Source: Gloeopeniophorella convolvens (lineage: Eukaryota; Basidiomycota; Agaricomycetes; Russulales). Taken from it: a DNA stretch of 64,000 nt. Below, piece by piece: positions 23,150-34,717 of the stretch. The notes below the pieces were generated by a model. It did no database searches. It worked only from the letters and a program-made list of their open reading frames with translations, and was not told the origin of the DNA. Position 1 is the first letter of the stretch; every line of letters begins with the position of its first letter. A program made the translations under genes and the position numbers. The stretch lies in NCBI GenBank assembly GCA_022496205.1, contig WTXD01000020.1:413255-477254 (forward strand). Direction: 5' to 3'.

Positions 23150-23918
23150 CCGCAAGAAGACTACGACTGAGGCAGACTTTGGTGGGTGCATCAAAACGTT
23201 CGTCGCTATGTACGACCTCTTGTGCGAGGGATCTCATGGTGTGTGTGAGTAGGTGTATGTAAAGGTACGCATTCTGTACATGATGTATATGACTGCTGGA
23301 GCGAGTCGACACGCGTACTCAGGACTGGATACTACGTGGAGTGATCCACTACGGTATAGCCTTGGACTGAGTCATCACCACCGTCGAACTGAATATGTGG
23401 ATTGCGCTTGCCAGTGTTTGCAGTTTAGTCATTCCGAGGCACGTTACTTGCTCTTCACTCTAGTGAGTCAGCCTGTACGTGCTGTGATATAGCGGGACTT
23501 TTGGCGGTCTCTTAGATGCACGCGGTGCGCCAGTTTGTTCACCAGGCCTACTGCTTGGTACCAACACATCTTGACCAGCTTCGAATCAATTAGAGCGCGC
23601 TACTGTCTGCGGTGTGGACACAAGGTTGTGATGATACTAAACGCTATCGAGGCAACACTGCGCATCTATATGGGGGCAGCAATGGAACAATACGACGGAA
23701 GATAGAGAATGACAGGAGTGATTCACAGCGTGCTACGACATGTTCATGGGTATTCGTTGCCATCTAATGCGAAAGGGAATCCAAAGGGAACGGAAAAATA
23801 CCATTCGTAGAATAAAGGAGTACGATGAGGAAGATCACGATATGAGTCTTCAGCCTGTGCCGTAGGCGTGAGTATACCCACAAGGCGGTGATGGAAAGAT
23901 AATCTCCTACTACCTAGA
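23150..23918. other. Intergenic region, no recognised gene
   Basis: No frame of note. The sequence is lower in GC than the aminotransferase to its left. Confidence 0.5.
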
Positions 23919-24453
23919 TTACACTTGGTTAATGGGGAGGCCTACAGCGTCCGATTCAGGTTGATTCCTAGTAGCACTTTGCAGTGTGTGTAGCTCGTGA
24001 GCATCGAAGGCACTCTTGATTCCTCCTTGAGTGGCTATCAGACGAGTATTTCGAGGGAACATACCTGCATGCCGCGCAGTAAGTTGTGGACGTCACGCCG
24101 AAGGACGTATAAGCGCCAACTTGAGCCCCGGAAGAATAGACCAAATTGTCCGACATAGCCGGGAGCTCTGTTGCTGGCGATACGCAGCTCGGCGAAACGG
24201 ACGCGGAGGCTGAGGCATATGGTAAGCTGATCAAATGCTTCCACGGCGCGAGTATGACTTACGTCTGTATCTCCGCTTGGAACGTGTTCGTGTCTGTGAT
24301 GGCGATACACTTGTCCAAAAAGTACGAGGATTCCGAGAGAGCTGAGGACACTCCGCCGAGCAAAAAGCATGGAAGGGCCGAGTACACGGCATAGATGGAT
24401 GTGAGCAAAGGGATGCTGATGACCAAGCTTGCGATATCGACGCTTTGTGCCAT
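23919..24453 (-). CDS. Small helical membrane-family protein, copy B
   Basis: Function unknown. The start ATG at 24453 gives MAQSVDIASLVISIPLLTSI, a single hydrophobic N-terminal segment that reads as a membrane anchor, continuing YAVYSALPCFLLGGV. After intron 1 (24210-24262, 53 nt), exon 2 gives LRVRFAELRIASNRAPGYVG and RDVHNLLRGMQ. After intron 2 (24015-24064, 50 nt), exon 3 gives SAFDAHELHTLQSATRNQPE and a tail ending NQV with TAA at 23919. Exon 2 is 145 nt, the same length as in copies A and C, and both introns fall at the same codons. The product is about 143 residues. An upstream TTG-led extension of the frame has no ATG, so I used 24453. Confidence 0.7.
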
Positions 24454-25805
24454 ACTAGCAAGGCTCTTAACGTCACTTGAAAATAAGGGGAGATGTTGCA
24501 ACGCAAATACAGGAGTGGGGTTGAGGAGACTAGTAGGTTCGGAGGGTTAGAATGGTCGGACGCAACATTGTCCACACTTTTAAACAGTGTAGGTAGGCGC
24601 TACTGAGGACCGGGTACTTGGACAGTTCAGCCTCGTGCCATCTGGGGAGTGCCTTGCTGCGAACCGTTCTTCTTCCTGGCCTCACCGAGGCCTCACAGAG
24701 CCCCAGCCTACTTGGTCCTGGCGGCCATTCCCTGCTCGCCAGAATAGGCAACTGATCGCCTCTTTTGGTCATTTTTCTGAAGGGATCCGCAAGTGACCGC
24801 ACGCTGCCAGTGCCTCAGGCTGCACGTCCGAATCCGATGACTGCTGTTTAGCACTTCCTAGGGTTCACTCTGCCTCATGCTCAGACATGGGGTCAGACAT
24901 CACTAGAGCGCGCGCAGTACACACCTCGGGGGCGATTTCTTCATACATCATATAGATGTTCACTCCTGTAGGCCAAAACCGTCAGTCAATATGGGGCGAC
25001 CAAATATCTCCTCTTTACATACCGGTAGACCAAAACTACAGTACAGTGTGTCAGCCAGAGTCGGCGATGTAAATGCAAGTGTGGACTTGAGTGCGGACAC
25101 GTGATGAGCCGACTTCCGACAATCAATAATAGATACGGATGGTCTGCATCAGTGGGTCTGCAGATGGCTGCAACTTAAAGATGATGGCTGCGACAAAGTC
25201 GAGTCGGATGCATGATATAAGCCGCTCGGCCCCGCCGACTTAGAGCTTCTAGCTGCTACATCGTGGATTCGCCTGGCCCTCGTATAGTGGACCCCTGTGC
25301 TTGTTGCCATACATGCAGCGGCTTCTCCATCCGACCGGAAACTAACGGCACCTCATTTCATTTATTCGGCCAGAAATCGTATAGTAGAATACTACGCAAG
25401 GATACAGTACAATAATAAAACGTGCAAATGCAAATGTGAGTGTGAGTGGGGTCAGTAAGCAGCAAGTAGTAAGGCGTGCAGCGATCAATTACATCCGAGT
25501 ACCATCGAAGCCAAGAAAACCAAAACGGCAGCCGGAGGGGGTAAGGGGAGAGGCGAGATGGGAGGGGGAGAAAGGAAGAAGAAACAGAGAAGACGAGCAC
25601 GAGGTAAATACTCCTGTCCGCAGGGCGAGTACTAGCGCGTCACGGCAGCAGCGTCCACCGAGAAGAAATTGGCGAGCCACAAAACGAAAACAGAAATGAA
25701 CAAGGCGCAGGTAATAAAGATAGGTCACACACGCGCCCACCGGGGGCGCGCACAGCTACGCGCAACACAAGCAAAAGAAACAAGCACAACGCGGGGAGTC
25801 ACCGA
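24454..25805. other. Intergenic region, no recognised gene
   Basis: No frame matches a known family. The purine-rich stretch at about 25500-25700 lies just downstream of the DOT1 stop and probably includes its 3' untranslated part. Confidence 0.45.
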
Positions 25806-28527
25806 TCACCGGCGCGAGCGCGTGCTGCGCGCAGCCTCGAAGCGTGCGCGCACGTCCGCGTACCCGGCGCGGTCGACCCGGTGCACGTAGAACTTGCCCG
25901 CGCCCGATCCCCACGAGACATCCATCGAGTGGTAGTCGTGCGCGGCGACGTCGAGGATCGCACCGAGGTCGTCGACGTTGCGCTCCGTCACGCGCCCGCC
26001 GGGCGCCGCGAACGGCTCCAGCGAGATGACGAGCGCGCCCTCCTTGAGGTCGAGAAATTTCGGGCGGATCGCCTCGTTCACTGCGCGCATATAACGGTCA
26101 GGTCAGTTGCAGTAGACGGATAAACCAGCAGCGGAGGGGGGACGCACACTTCTCGCCAAAGACCTTGTTGTTGACGAGGACGACGTCCGCGCGGCCCATG
26201 AGCTCGTTCACACGCGCGCTTTCGAGCATGTTGGCGCGCTCGAGCTCGACTTCACCCATGCGCAGCCCCCACATCCGTGCGCGTATGAGCATCTGCGTGC
26301 GCTGCACATGCGCCATCTCCGCGGGCTTCTCCATGAGCTCGACGCCAAACGCGGTGCACCCGCTCTGCAGCGCGGCCTGCAGCACGACGTTGCCGACGCC
26401 CGAGCCGAGGTCGAGCAGGAGGCTTCCCGGGCGGACGCCCGAGAGCGCGACCAGCCGCGAGACGAGTGGCGGCATGAGCTCGCCGTAGACCGAATCCGAG
26501 AACGCCTGGTAGTGCTTAAGCTCGTGCGTGCGCGGGCCGACCGTGCGCTGGTACGTCTCCTCCACTATGCGCAGCGCGACTGCGCGCGGGAGTCCCGTGT
26601 TCGCCCAACCCGCGACGGCAACGCGCAGGGCGTTCGGCGCAGGTGGCGCGAACGCGTCGTCTGGCAGCGGCGGGTATTTAAGCCGCCGCAGGAGTGCGTT
26701 GATCGTATCGAGCGTGCGCAGGAACAGCGGGCCATCGCAGCGGTGCACGGCGCGCCGAAGCGTCCGGAGGTGGTTCGTCGCGGGTGTGGGCTCATCCTCT
26801 GCGAGGAGAAGGTCGGAGGGGAGCGGGCCAAATAGCGAGCGTTGCTCGGGTGTGAGGTAATCTGGGGTGGAGTTAGCGCTAAGAGCTCGGCGGCGTTTCG
26901 ATCACTCACATTCTACAATGGTATAAAGCGACCGTTCTAGGTCTAAAATAGGGCTGTAGTGGTCTTTGTCCTTCGGGGCAAGCAGGATATAGCTGAAAAT
27001 ACAGTCAGTATCAACACGTATGCATCGGTCTGTCCATGGCGTCCGGCAAAGGGAACAAGGCAGGGTGGGAACATCTAAGCAAATAAGCTACCGGGCGCGC
27101 GGATGTGCGCAGCCGGCAGAGACCGTTGAGTTCCCGGCATTAAAAGAGCGCCATGTAAGGCAAAATGAAATGACGCATGTGAGATGGAGAACGAGAAGGT
27201 CAGAAGCCAAGGGGGTGTGAACGCGGCGGTTGCGCGTCACGCAACAATAGTGACAAGCCAGCAGTTTTGCAACTGTCACTCATCGCCCGAAAGTAGCAGG
27301 GGTTCAATACTAGAGCGGGAAACCAGCCTCAGCACGCCAAGGTAGAGCGCCAGATATGCGTTGTCAGAGCGCGCCAAAACGTGCATAGTCCAGCATGTGC
27401 ACACGTCTGATGAATGCATTGAATCCATCAGGTGGCCAGAAGTGCATGCGGATACGCGGGCCGAAGCCGTGATGGGTCCCGGTGGTCGCGGATACCCGCC
27501 TGGAAGCAACGAGGACGGGACTGGCAACCGCGGGAGCGTAGGCGCGGATGGAAGCGCGAAAAGCACGCGGCGTCAATGCGGAGCACCGCATTCATGACAT
27601 GGTCGACGAGTCATGTCGAGGCCAAGGCAGGAACAAGGCAACGAGGTGGCGAGTGGGTAGTGGCGGACGCTCAGTGTGAGCCTGATCGCGTCGCTCGTCA
27701 AGGAGGGCGCATATAAGCGAACGGCAAGATGAAGCGCACCGCCGCATCAGGCAGCGAGACAAAAGGGGTAGTGCCGGACGCCATGGACATGCGGGAATAG
27801 AGAACTGAAACACATACCGCTCTGTCGCCCCAGAATTGGGAAACTCAAGCTCGCCTACAGGGTAATTTGTCGGATGGGGCTCGAATGACCTGTCGTGAGG
27901 GTCATCAGGATTCTTGAAGTCTGGGGGCGAGGAGCACACGTCAGCATTGTGGCAACCGAAGAAAGAGCGGACATACGCACACTGGACGTAAGACTTCATG
28001 ATCCCCCGGACGACATCCTCACTGCTCAGGAATGCGTCATCAGGGACAACATCCTCGTCAATGTGGCATTCGCGTGGTATAGGCTCGTCGGTGGCAGGAT
28101 GCACCGAGGAGGAGCGCGACGTGCTCCCTCTAGACGGAGGTTCGGAGGTGGGCGGTGTTGATCGGTTGCATGTCGATGAACGCGAAGAGGATGCGGTGGA
28201 TACGATCGACGACTCGCGTGTGCGGGGTGTGCTCGGTGGCGGGGTCGCGTCACTGAGGTCGGAGGAGCGGGCGCGTTTGGTTCTCCGCGGCGCATCAGCC
28301 TGCGGCGACTTGCGCTTGGTGTGGAGGCGAGGAGGTGGTGCACTGGTAGACGCGGTGGCTTGAGACTGTTGGTGCCCATAGGGAAGCTCCACTGAGCGGG
28401 GCGCGGTGCGCGTGACATGGTGGGGGACGGTCACGACGCGTGTCCTGACTGCAGCGGAAGCCGCGGGGGAGCTTGACTTTGGAAAAAAGTGAAAGGGAAG
28501 CGTCGGGGGATGCGCAGGGGCGAGCAT
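25806..28527 (-). CDS. DOT1: Histone H3K79 methyltransferase DOT1
   Basis: A nuclear enzyme that methylates H3 lysine 79 with S-adenosylmethionine. The start ATG at 28527 gives MLAPAHPPTLPFHFFPK, then a long basic, Ser/Pro-rich tail (about residues 20-170). PRECHIDEDVVPDDAFLSSE and SYVQ|YFKNPDDPHDRSFEPHP (short intron) follow, then ELEFPNSGATER. After an unusually long 825-nt intron (26993-27817), YILLAPKDKDHYSPILDLER resumes the frame. The catalytic fold has the SAM-binding DLGSGVGNVVLQAAL, FGVELMEKPAEMA, VVLVNNKVFGEK, and after an intron VISLEPFAAPGG and YHSMDVSWGSGAGKFYVHR. TAG or TGA follows at 25806. It is of DOT1 type, not a SET-domain enzyme. All key motifs are present, so it looks functional. 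Confidence 0.9.
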
Positions 28528-31128
28528 GGTGGAAGACGGGAAGAAAGTGCGAGTGGCAGAGGAAAGGCACAGCTTGTTGAAGCTTTCAAAAAACACAATG
28601 GTCGCATCACGTGCCGCAGTGACGCACTGCTTCTGAATCAAACCCTAACCAGTTTGGCCCACCGCCCGCGTCGGTCTTGTTCTCTTCCGGCCATTCCCCG
28701 GTCGCTCCGGCCACAACTCCCAGCGCTTGCTAGCAACCTCCGGTACGAGTCCGGTCTTTCTGCTCTTTCTCGACATCCAAGCACCGCTTCTGTGCCCTCT
28801 CCTCTCCTCCACTCCTCCAGCTGTGGTCTGTGCAGAGGAGTCACAACTCGATCGTGACTCCGGTATCCACCGTGTCCCGTACCGCCTATCCGCTGATCAA
28901 GCCCCCGCGCCGCACCGCGCCGACTCGGACGACTCATATATTGCCCCCTTCCAACGATCTCGGGGCTGGCTTTATCAATGCTCCTCTACTCTCTACCGCC
29001 TCCTGCGCACGACGCCGTCCGAATCGAGCCTAGCGACTCTAGTCAGGACCATCTATTGTGATCGGTGTGGCTTCAACGAGGCATCTTGGCCACGCGGCTG
29101 CCATGCTCACAGACTCCAACTTTCCCATGGCCATGATTCCTCTCTCAGCTTCTCGCAGAACGTCATTCCTGACGACCTCATGCTGCGGGGAGATTCCGAG
29201 GCCACGTTATCATTTATGACATCTAAGTCGCATACAAGTTGTCAACATCTTGCTTTCTTTCGGCGGTGATTTCGCTGTGTTTAAAAGTATATACGGGGCA
29301 CTGATGAGTGCTAGGTCCAGCAAAGTTCGCTCAGCGATACACTTTTGCGAATCTCGATGTCGTCTCACCGAGGGCGGCTTAAAACGGACCACTATTTTCG
29401 ATGACTGCGGAGCAAGGACCTAAGCTTATGGTGTACGGTGGACGTGCCACAGAGGACTGCGCACAGCCAGATCATGTTAGTCTCGCACTACGGCGCTTAT
29501 CTCCTCGAGGTCCTGACGAGTCACGATCCATGACGGCATTTCCCCCCCCCCCCTTTCCTCCCCCCGCGGCGGGGCCCCACAGAGGAAACATAGACCTGGC
29601 AACCGATGAAACCGGCCATAGCACGTTTCCGCAAAAACTCAACAGGATCGATTCGGACGCGGGCTGGGTGGCCTTTCCCTTCCGCGTTCCGGCGAAAGGC
29701 GCTGCTCCTGTATGTCACGTAATGCATCCAGTCACATGATCTCGAAGACAACGAAGAGCTTCGCTCGCTCAATTAAGGACTTACACTTGATCACTGGAGC
29801 TAGATCCTAGGCTGCATGAACCACCACATGAAAATAATTACCTCATTCGAGGGAAATACGCTATCTCCCCTGCTTCTCCGCTACTCGCGCGCACCCTGGA
29901 ACCGCGAGGGCCTCGGATCGCGCCTCATCAATGCGCGCGATCCCACCAGAGCTACCGTACTCATTGGCATTGGACCACTCGATCGTCTGCCGTCGGAGTC
30001 CGACAGCGTAGGTTTCATTGTTGACAGAGGTATTGCACCCAATCGTGGAAGTAGACGCCCACTTCTTCCCACATTCAATTTCAGGATGTTTACTCCGATC
30101 GTTCAGGATGGCCGGCCCCAGGCTGTCGGCGGCAGTGCAGTACCTTCGCCCCCGTATGCGTGTCCGATTCTTCGCCCAGTGGACTGTTTTGCGTATATAC
30201 AGCCCTTGCAAAGCATTATCCAGGAGGATAGATTGGTACCTGGAGAAGCAGTGCCAACTGCGGCGGAGCGATTCGTGGGCGGCACGTTTTCTCGACCCAA
30301 TCTTACCTCTGAGCCAATTTCTGAGCATCACTTCCCTATATCGACCCACACCCTTTTCGCCCTTTCCCGAAGGTAAGCGCTTTCTGCGTCATCTGATAGT
30401 CGTCCTAATACATACACGAACAGAGAAGATCAGCATAGCATAGTTGTCCTCTGTCGGCGCGCCCTTAGTTCGCATGCGGCCCAGGTCTCAGGTTCAGAGG
30501 CGGTAGCTGCTTCTCTTTCTCACACACCATCTCTGCCCTCGGAAGGCCCCGAAATCCACTCTGACGCTAGTGTCGCTGATCACACGCTGTCCATGATCGT
30601 TTGGCGCTCCTATCTTTTGTCAAGACACTGGAACTGCCTTCTCATGTCTCCATCAAGTTTCAACTGGGGTCAAGCAATGACACAGCACTTGACGATCTTG
30701 CATCGCCAGCGCTATGTTGTGGTTCCTGTCATTCGCAAACAGGACCCCCCTAGGAGCGATAGCAGCAGCTATGCTGCCCGCCTGTTTGGCGTCAAGCGAC
30801 CGCTGAGCGCTGGGCCGTTGGGTGCCGATTAGGCGCCGTGAATGGGCGTTACACTCTCCGTCTTCCACCAACGGAACATCCCGAAAGTCTCGCGGCGTTG
30901 CTTCAGTGTCGCGCGCCCGGCCCCTATCGGCGCCTGGACTTGCATGATTGGCCCTCGCTTTGGAATGGAGCGCGCAATGATCCACATTCCCCATGTCGGC
31001 ACTCCTTTAGGATGTAGCGAATCCAATTAGGTTGCGTCGCTGCCCAGGGAGCTCAATCCCCGTCTCCTCTGTAAAGACATACCGCAGGGAATCCTATATA
31101 TACTCCCCCCCTCTCGTCAAGCTCCAGG
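28528..31128. other. Long region without a recognised gene
   Basis: Plus-strand frames at 28727-29269 and 28830-29033 (starting MQRSHNSIVTPVSTVSR) could be first exons of a gene diverging from DOT1, but I could not extend them. Frames at 29816-30376 and 30593-30832 match nothing I know. A run of twelve C near 29541 is followed by more C-rich DNA. Confidence 0.4.
31094..31101 (+). promoter_or_regulatory. TATA box of copy C
   Basis: CTATATATAC lies about 30 nt before the ATG at 31129. Confidence 0.5.
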
Positions 31129-31751
31129 ATGTTTTCACAGCAACCAACCTCATCTTTGTACCCCACTATGAGCCACGCATTCGATACTATTAACGTCCTC
31201 CTCGGCTTCCTCCCACTGCTCGGCGTGCTGTACGGGGTGTCCGCCAGTCTTCCCTGTGTACTCCTCGCAGGCGCGGCCGCTGCCCTCTCCGATGCTACAC
31301 ACCTTGCTGAGGAGAGCGAGATGCTCGGTGCCGCAGACTTCGCACCGCGGCTGCAAGCGTGCGTCATGAGCCCCGGGTGGCGCTCTACCCGCGGGCCACT
31401 CATGGACATCGCTTGCAGGCTCACGCTCCGCCTCGCCAAGCTTCGCATCGCGAGCAATCAGGCACCGGGCTATGTAGCACAGGCCTTGCTCGCCGCGCGT
31501 GGTACAAGCTGGAAAGTGTACTGCCTCAAAAAGGATATACAAGATCTGGTGCGCGACCTGCAGGTCTGTGTGTCCGCTTCGCCTCGAATCGCGCGCTTGA
31601 CACGAAACCATGTCATCTACAGAACGCTCTGGATATATGCTACCTGCGCTCAGCGCAGTACCACGTGCGTCCCGTGCCAGAGGCAGTAGTGCGTGCGTAT
31701 ATTCCCCGCTTTCCCCTCGCGGGCTATGTGTTCAACGCCAGCGTTTTATAG
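31129..31751 (+). CDS. Small helical membrane-family protein, copy C
   Basis: Function unknown; the best preserved member of the three-copy family. The first ATG (31129) gives MFSQQPTSSLYPTMSHAFDT. A second at 31168 aligns with the start of copy B and is equally possible. The hydrophobic segment INVLLGFLPLLGVLYGV and SLPCVLLAGAAAALSDA form the N-terminal membrane part. Intron 1 (31359-31418, 60 nt) joins RLQA to LTLRLAKLRIASNQAPGYVA. Exon 2 is 145 nt and ends KKDIQDLVRDLQ. Intron 2 (31564-31622, 59 nt) leads to NALDICYLRSAQYHVRPVPE and a 43-codon last exon ending FNASVL with TAG at 31751. The product is 167 residues from the first ATG. Pairwise likeness to B and A is clear but moderate. Confidence 0.72.
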
Positions 31752-34717
31752 CGGTGCAGGTGCTAGCTGCGCCGTGCGGGGAGACGCCTGGAGCGAGCCA
31801 CGGAACGCGCGACGTCGGCGATTCTGTCTAGCGCACACCATCACGCCACCCACTTTGACTTACCCGATCTGCCCGGTTATGTGCCTCATTTGCTATGTTA
31901 ACTTTGTCTTCGCTTTGCTACTGATATACCTATGCCATTCCGTTTCGCCTCCCCGCGGGCGCGCCCCCGGCGCTACTTGTAGTACTGATAGCGTCGTCCC
32001 CTTCTCTCCGTCGTTTCTTTTTTCCAAGGGTTAATATATCTTCGTCTCCTTGAGCACCCCAGTTGACTCTCACGTCGCATTGGCTGCTTCGACACACCAT
32101 TTTCCACCCCCTTATCCAGGCCTTGAAGCCTACCGGGTGCGTTTCCGTCGCGTTCTCCCAAAGGCACTCCCCAGATGTACCGACACCAGGGACTTATCCG
32201 GCTCGCTCTGCTTTTGGGATCTAGAGACGAAGGGAACTGGGAAGCGACGCATCCTAGCCCGATCAGGAAGCTCATCACATAGCCATTAGTCACTGGACGG
32301 CGGACGCCCCCGCCTTCGCCTAGATTTCCTTGCCCTGGGCCATCTGTGTGAGTAGAGTAGGCGCTTGGAAGGTCACACTTTGAGCGGTTTCCCCGCGAGC
32401 TGGAACTGCATACCAATGGAAGCACTCGGGCGTCTTTGCCAAAAGCACCAAGCACCGCCACCGGTGGCACGTACAGTAGTAAGCGCTCTTGAGCGCCCTG
32501 CTGACCTGCAGGCGAGCGCGACTCTCAGGCGCCGCGGCGTACACGGCCGAACTCCTTCACATGATGCAGTGGAGCTGCTTTCCGCCGCACCAATCCCCTT
32601 GCAAGGGCGCCTTCCCTCCCATTTGCATGTAGTATATGTGTCCTGCGTACTATTGTCCCATCACATGGAAATGCGCATGTCTCGCAGTCGGTGTTTGTAA
32701 GGAAATATTTGACACAGTGGCTCATTACGAGATAACGAGGATGGGGGCCCCGAGAATTCTTTCACACGTATGTGGCGTATAGTGAATGCTAGGAAGACAG
32801 GCCATTATCAAGTGAATACACTTGTCCTTTCAGTAAGACACAGCAGTTGCCGCCCGGTACTAGATGAACCGCATTGCAGAACCATGATGACTTTCTAACA
32901 ATACACACAAGCGTCCCGCGGGCTTCCAACTCCCGCAAAACTCCGCGGTCACTAGTAAAGGGAAGACGCTTCCGCAAACGAATGGTCCCACCCACAGATA
33001 CGGCATAATTCCACAGCGCGGAACTGTTAACGATAGGATGGTGAGTGTAACAATACGGAAGAGAGAAAGAGCGATCTTTTCACACCTGATCTGGGTGTCT
33101 CCGCTATCAGGACCCCGCGAAGCGGATGTCCAGCTGGTTCGATTAGCGGAAGCCGCTTATTAAATACTTGAGTGCACAAAGAGAACAGTTCCTTGATGCT
33201 AGTGAGGTCGCGCATTTTGACGTGGTGAGGTGTGACTATGGCTGCGCGTGAATCGCCTGGGCACCGATGATGATGGCGTACGGCTCCAGCGTGCTGAACT
33301 CGGGTGGATAGGACTTGGGGTACGCGGGGGAACCTACTGCATCGTCTACCTCCGAAGAAACTGGACCCAGTCACGCCAACGCGATAGGGCGCGGGTGTAT
33401 CCACTTGATACTAGGACAGCGTACTAGTAGAAACGCGGCCTTTGGTCACGATAGATCAATGGCAACTGATCATCAAATCAACTCACGGCATGGAGGCGTC
33501 AGCTCGGATTATTCATCCTGTATAGGCGGTCTTGATCGTGTTGGAGCAAGGGATGGGAATACTTCGTATCCCACATTGGCCGCGCAGAAAGTGAGAATTC
33601 CGACCGAGAACAGGTCCACTACCTTGCGGATACTTTCGGATGCAGATTAGCCAGCCGGCGTCTCATAGGCCAGGTTTCGATCGACGCCACTCCAGGGACT
33701 GCAATGCCCATGGAAGTATCCCTGCGTGGGTCGGGAAGCGCTGGAGACGACCCCCGGGATCCTCTCGGAGGTCTAGATCAGACATTCGGGCCGCACTTAC
33801 AAGCGCCATGCGAGGTGTCGGCGATGCGCGAACGAGAGAATGCGACCAAACACATTCGTAGGTGCTGCACCTGCCAACTCGAGAGCGCTACTTAGGCGCT
33901 ACGGTGGCGGCGAGTCCCGAAGCTGGATTCCGACGCCATAACTCCTACCTACAGTAATGCGCCGCATCCTCACCCCCACGGGCTCGTGGGGTAGACTCGA
34001 GCCGCCCTTGGCGCTTAACGTTTCTGAAGCGCGCGCGGGACGTCAGTTTCCCAGTAGTGGATGGAAAGTGACAGATCTGTTCAATAATCAAGGTGTACTG
34101 CAATTCAGCCAAGAAGCGCATGTGCGTCAGTTAAAGAGCAACGTGCTTGCAAATCATAACGCACTATCGTACCGTATTCAGTAGCGACGGTTGAACGTAA
34201 TGTGCATTATGGTCGCAGAATGCAGGTCATTCGACGATAGCGTCGTGTGGTACTTGTGCTGTGTCGGAATAGCCTCGCCACAGTAAGGGGGTATGAGCTG
34301 AACCGCCTGGAAAGCATACGCCTTGCGTACGTCGGTAGAAGTTGTCCCATCGAGCCGAGGCATGCAGTGGGGGCGCTGCTAGCAGGTTCTCAGAGCTAGT
34401 GCCTTCTGAAGCACATTCCGCGTGATGGGCTATTTCGGGAGGAATCACAGGATAAGAGCGCGTAGCCAGATGAACAAAGTGCATATCCGAGCGACGTTTA
34501 AAAGGGGGTGTGCCAGTGCAAGTCTGAGATCTGAGATCAGTGGAAGTTGTATGAGGGCACAGGGCACTGGCACAGCCACTGAGCTTCGTGAGAATTTGAA
34601 GTGTGACACGACCGCGCCGCTGTCACGTGGTGCGCGACGCGTTTCTCAACGCGTTGGTTTTCCGCGTCTCAACTCATCAGCCTCACTTGACACGCCCTTT
34701 TCTCCGCTACGCTCATC
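31752..34717. other. Long region without a recognised gene
   Basis: Minus-strand pieces near 33200-33320 (including PPEFSTLEPYAIIIGAQ in one frame and RDLTSIKELFSLCTQ in another) look like decayed coding sequence that I cannot name. Nothing else is convincing. The TOP2 promoter lies at the right end. Confidence 0.4.

Noticed and set aside
24454..24501. Longer N-terminus for copy B
   Set aside because: The upstream part of the frame starts with TTG, and the alignment to copy C begins at the ATG at 24453.
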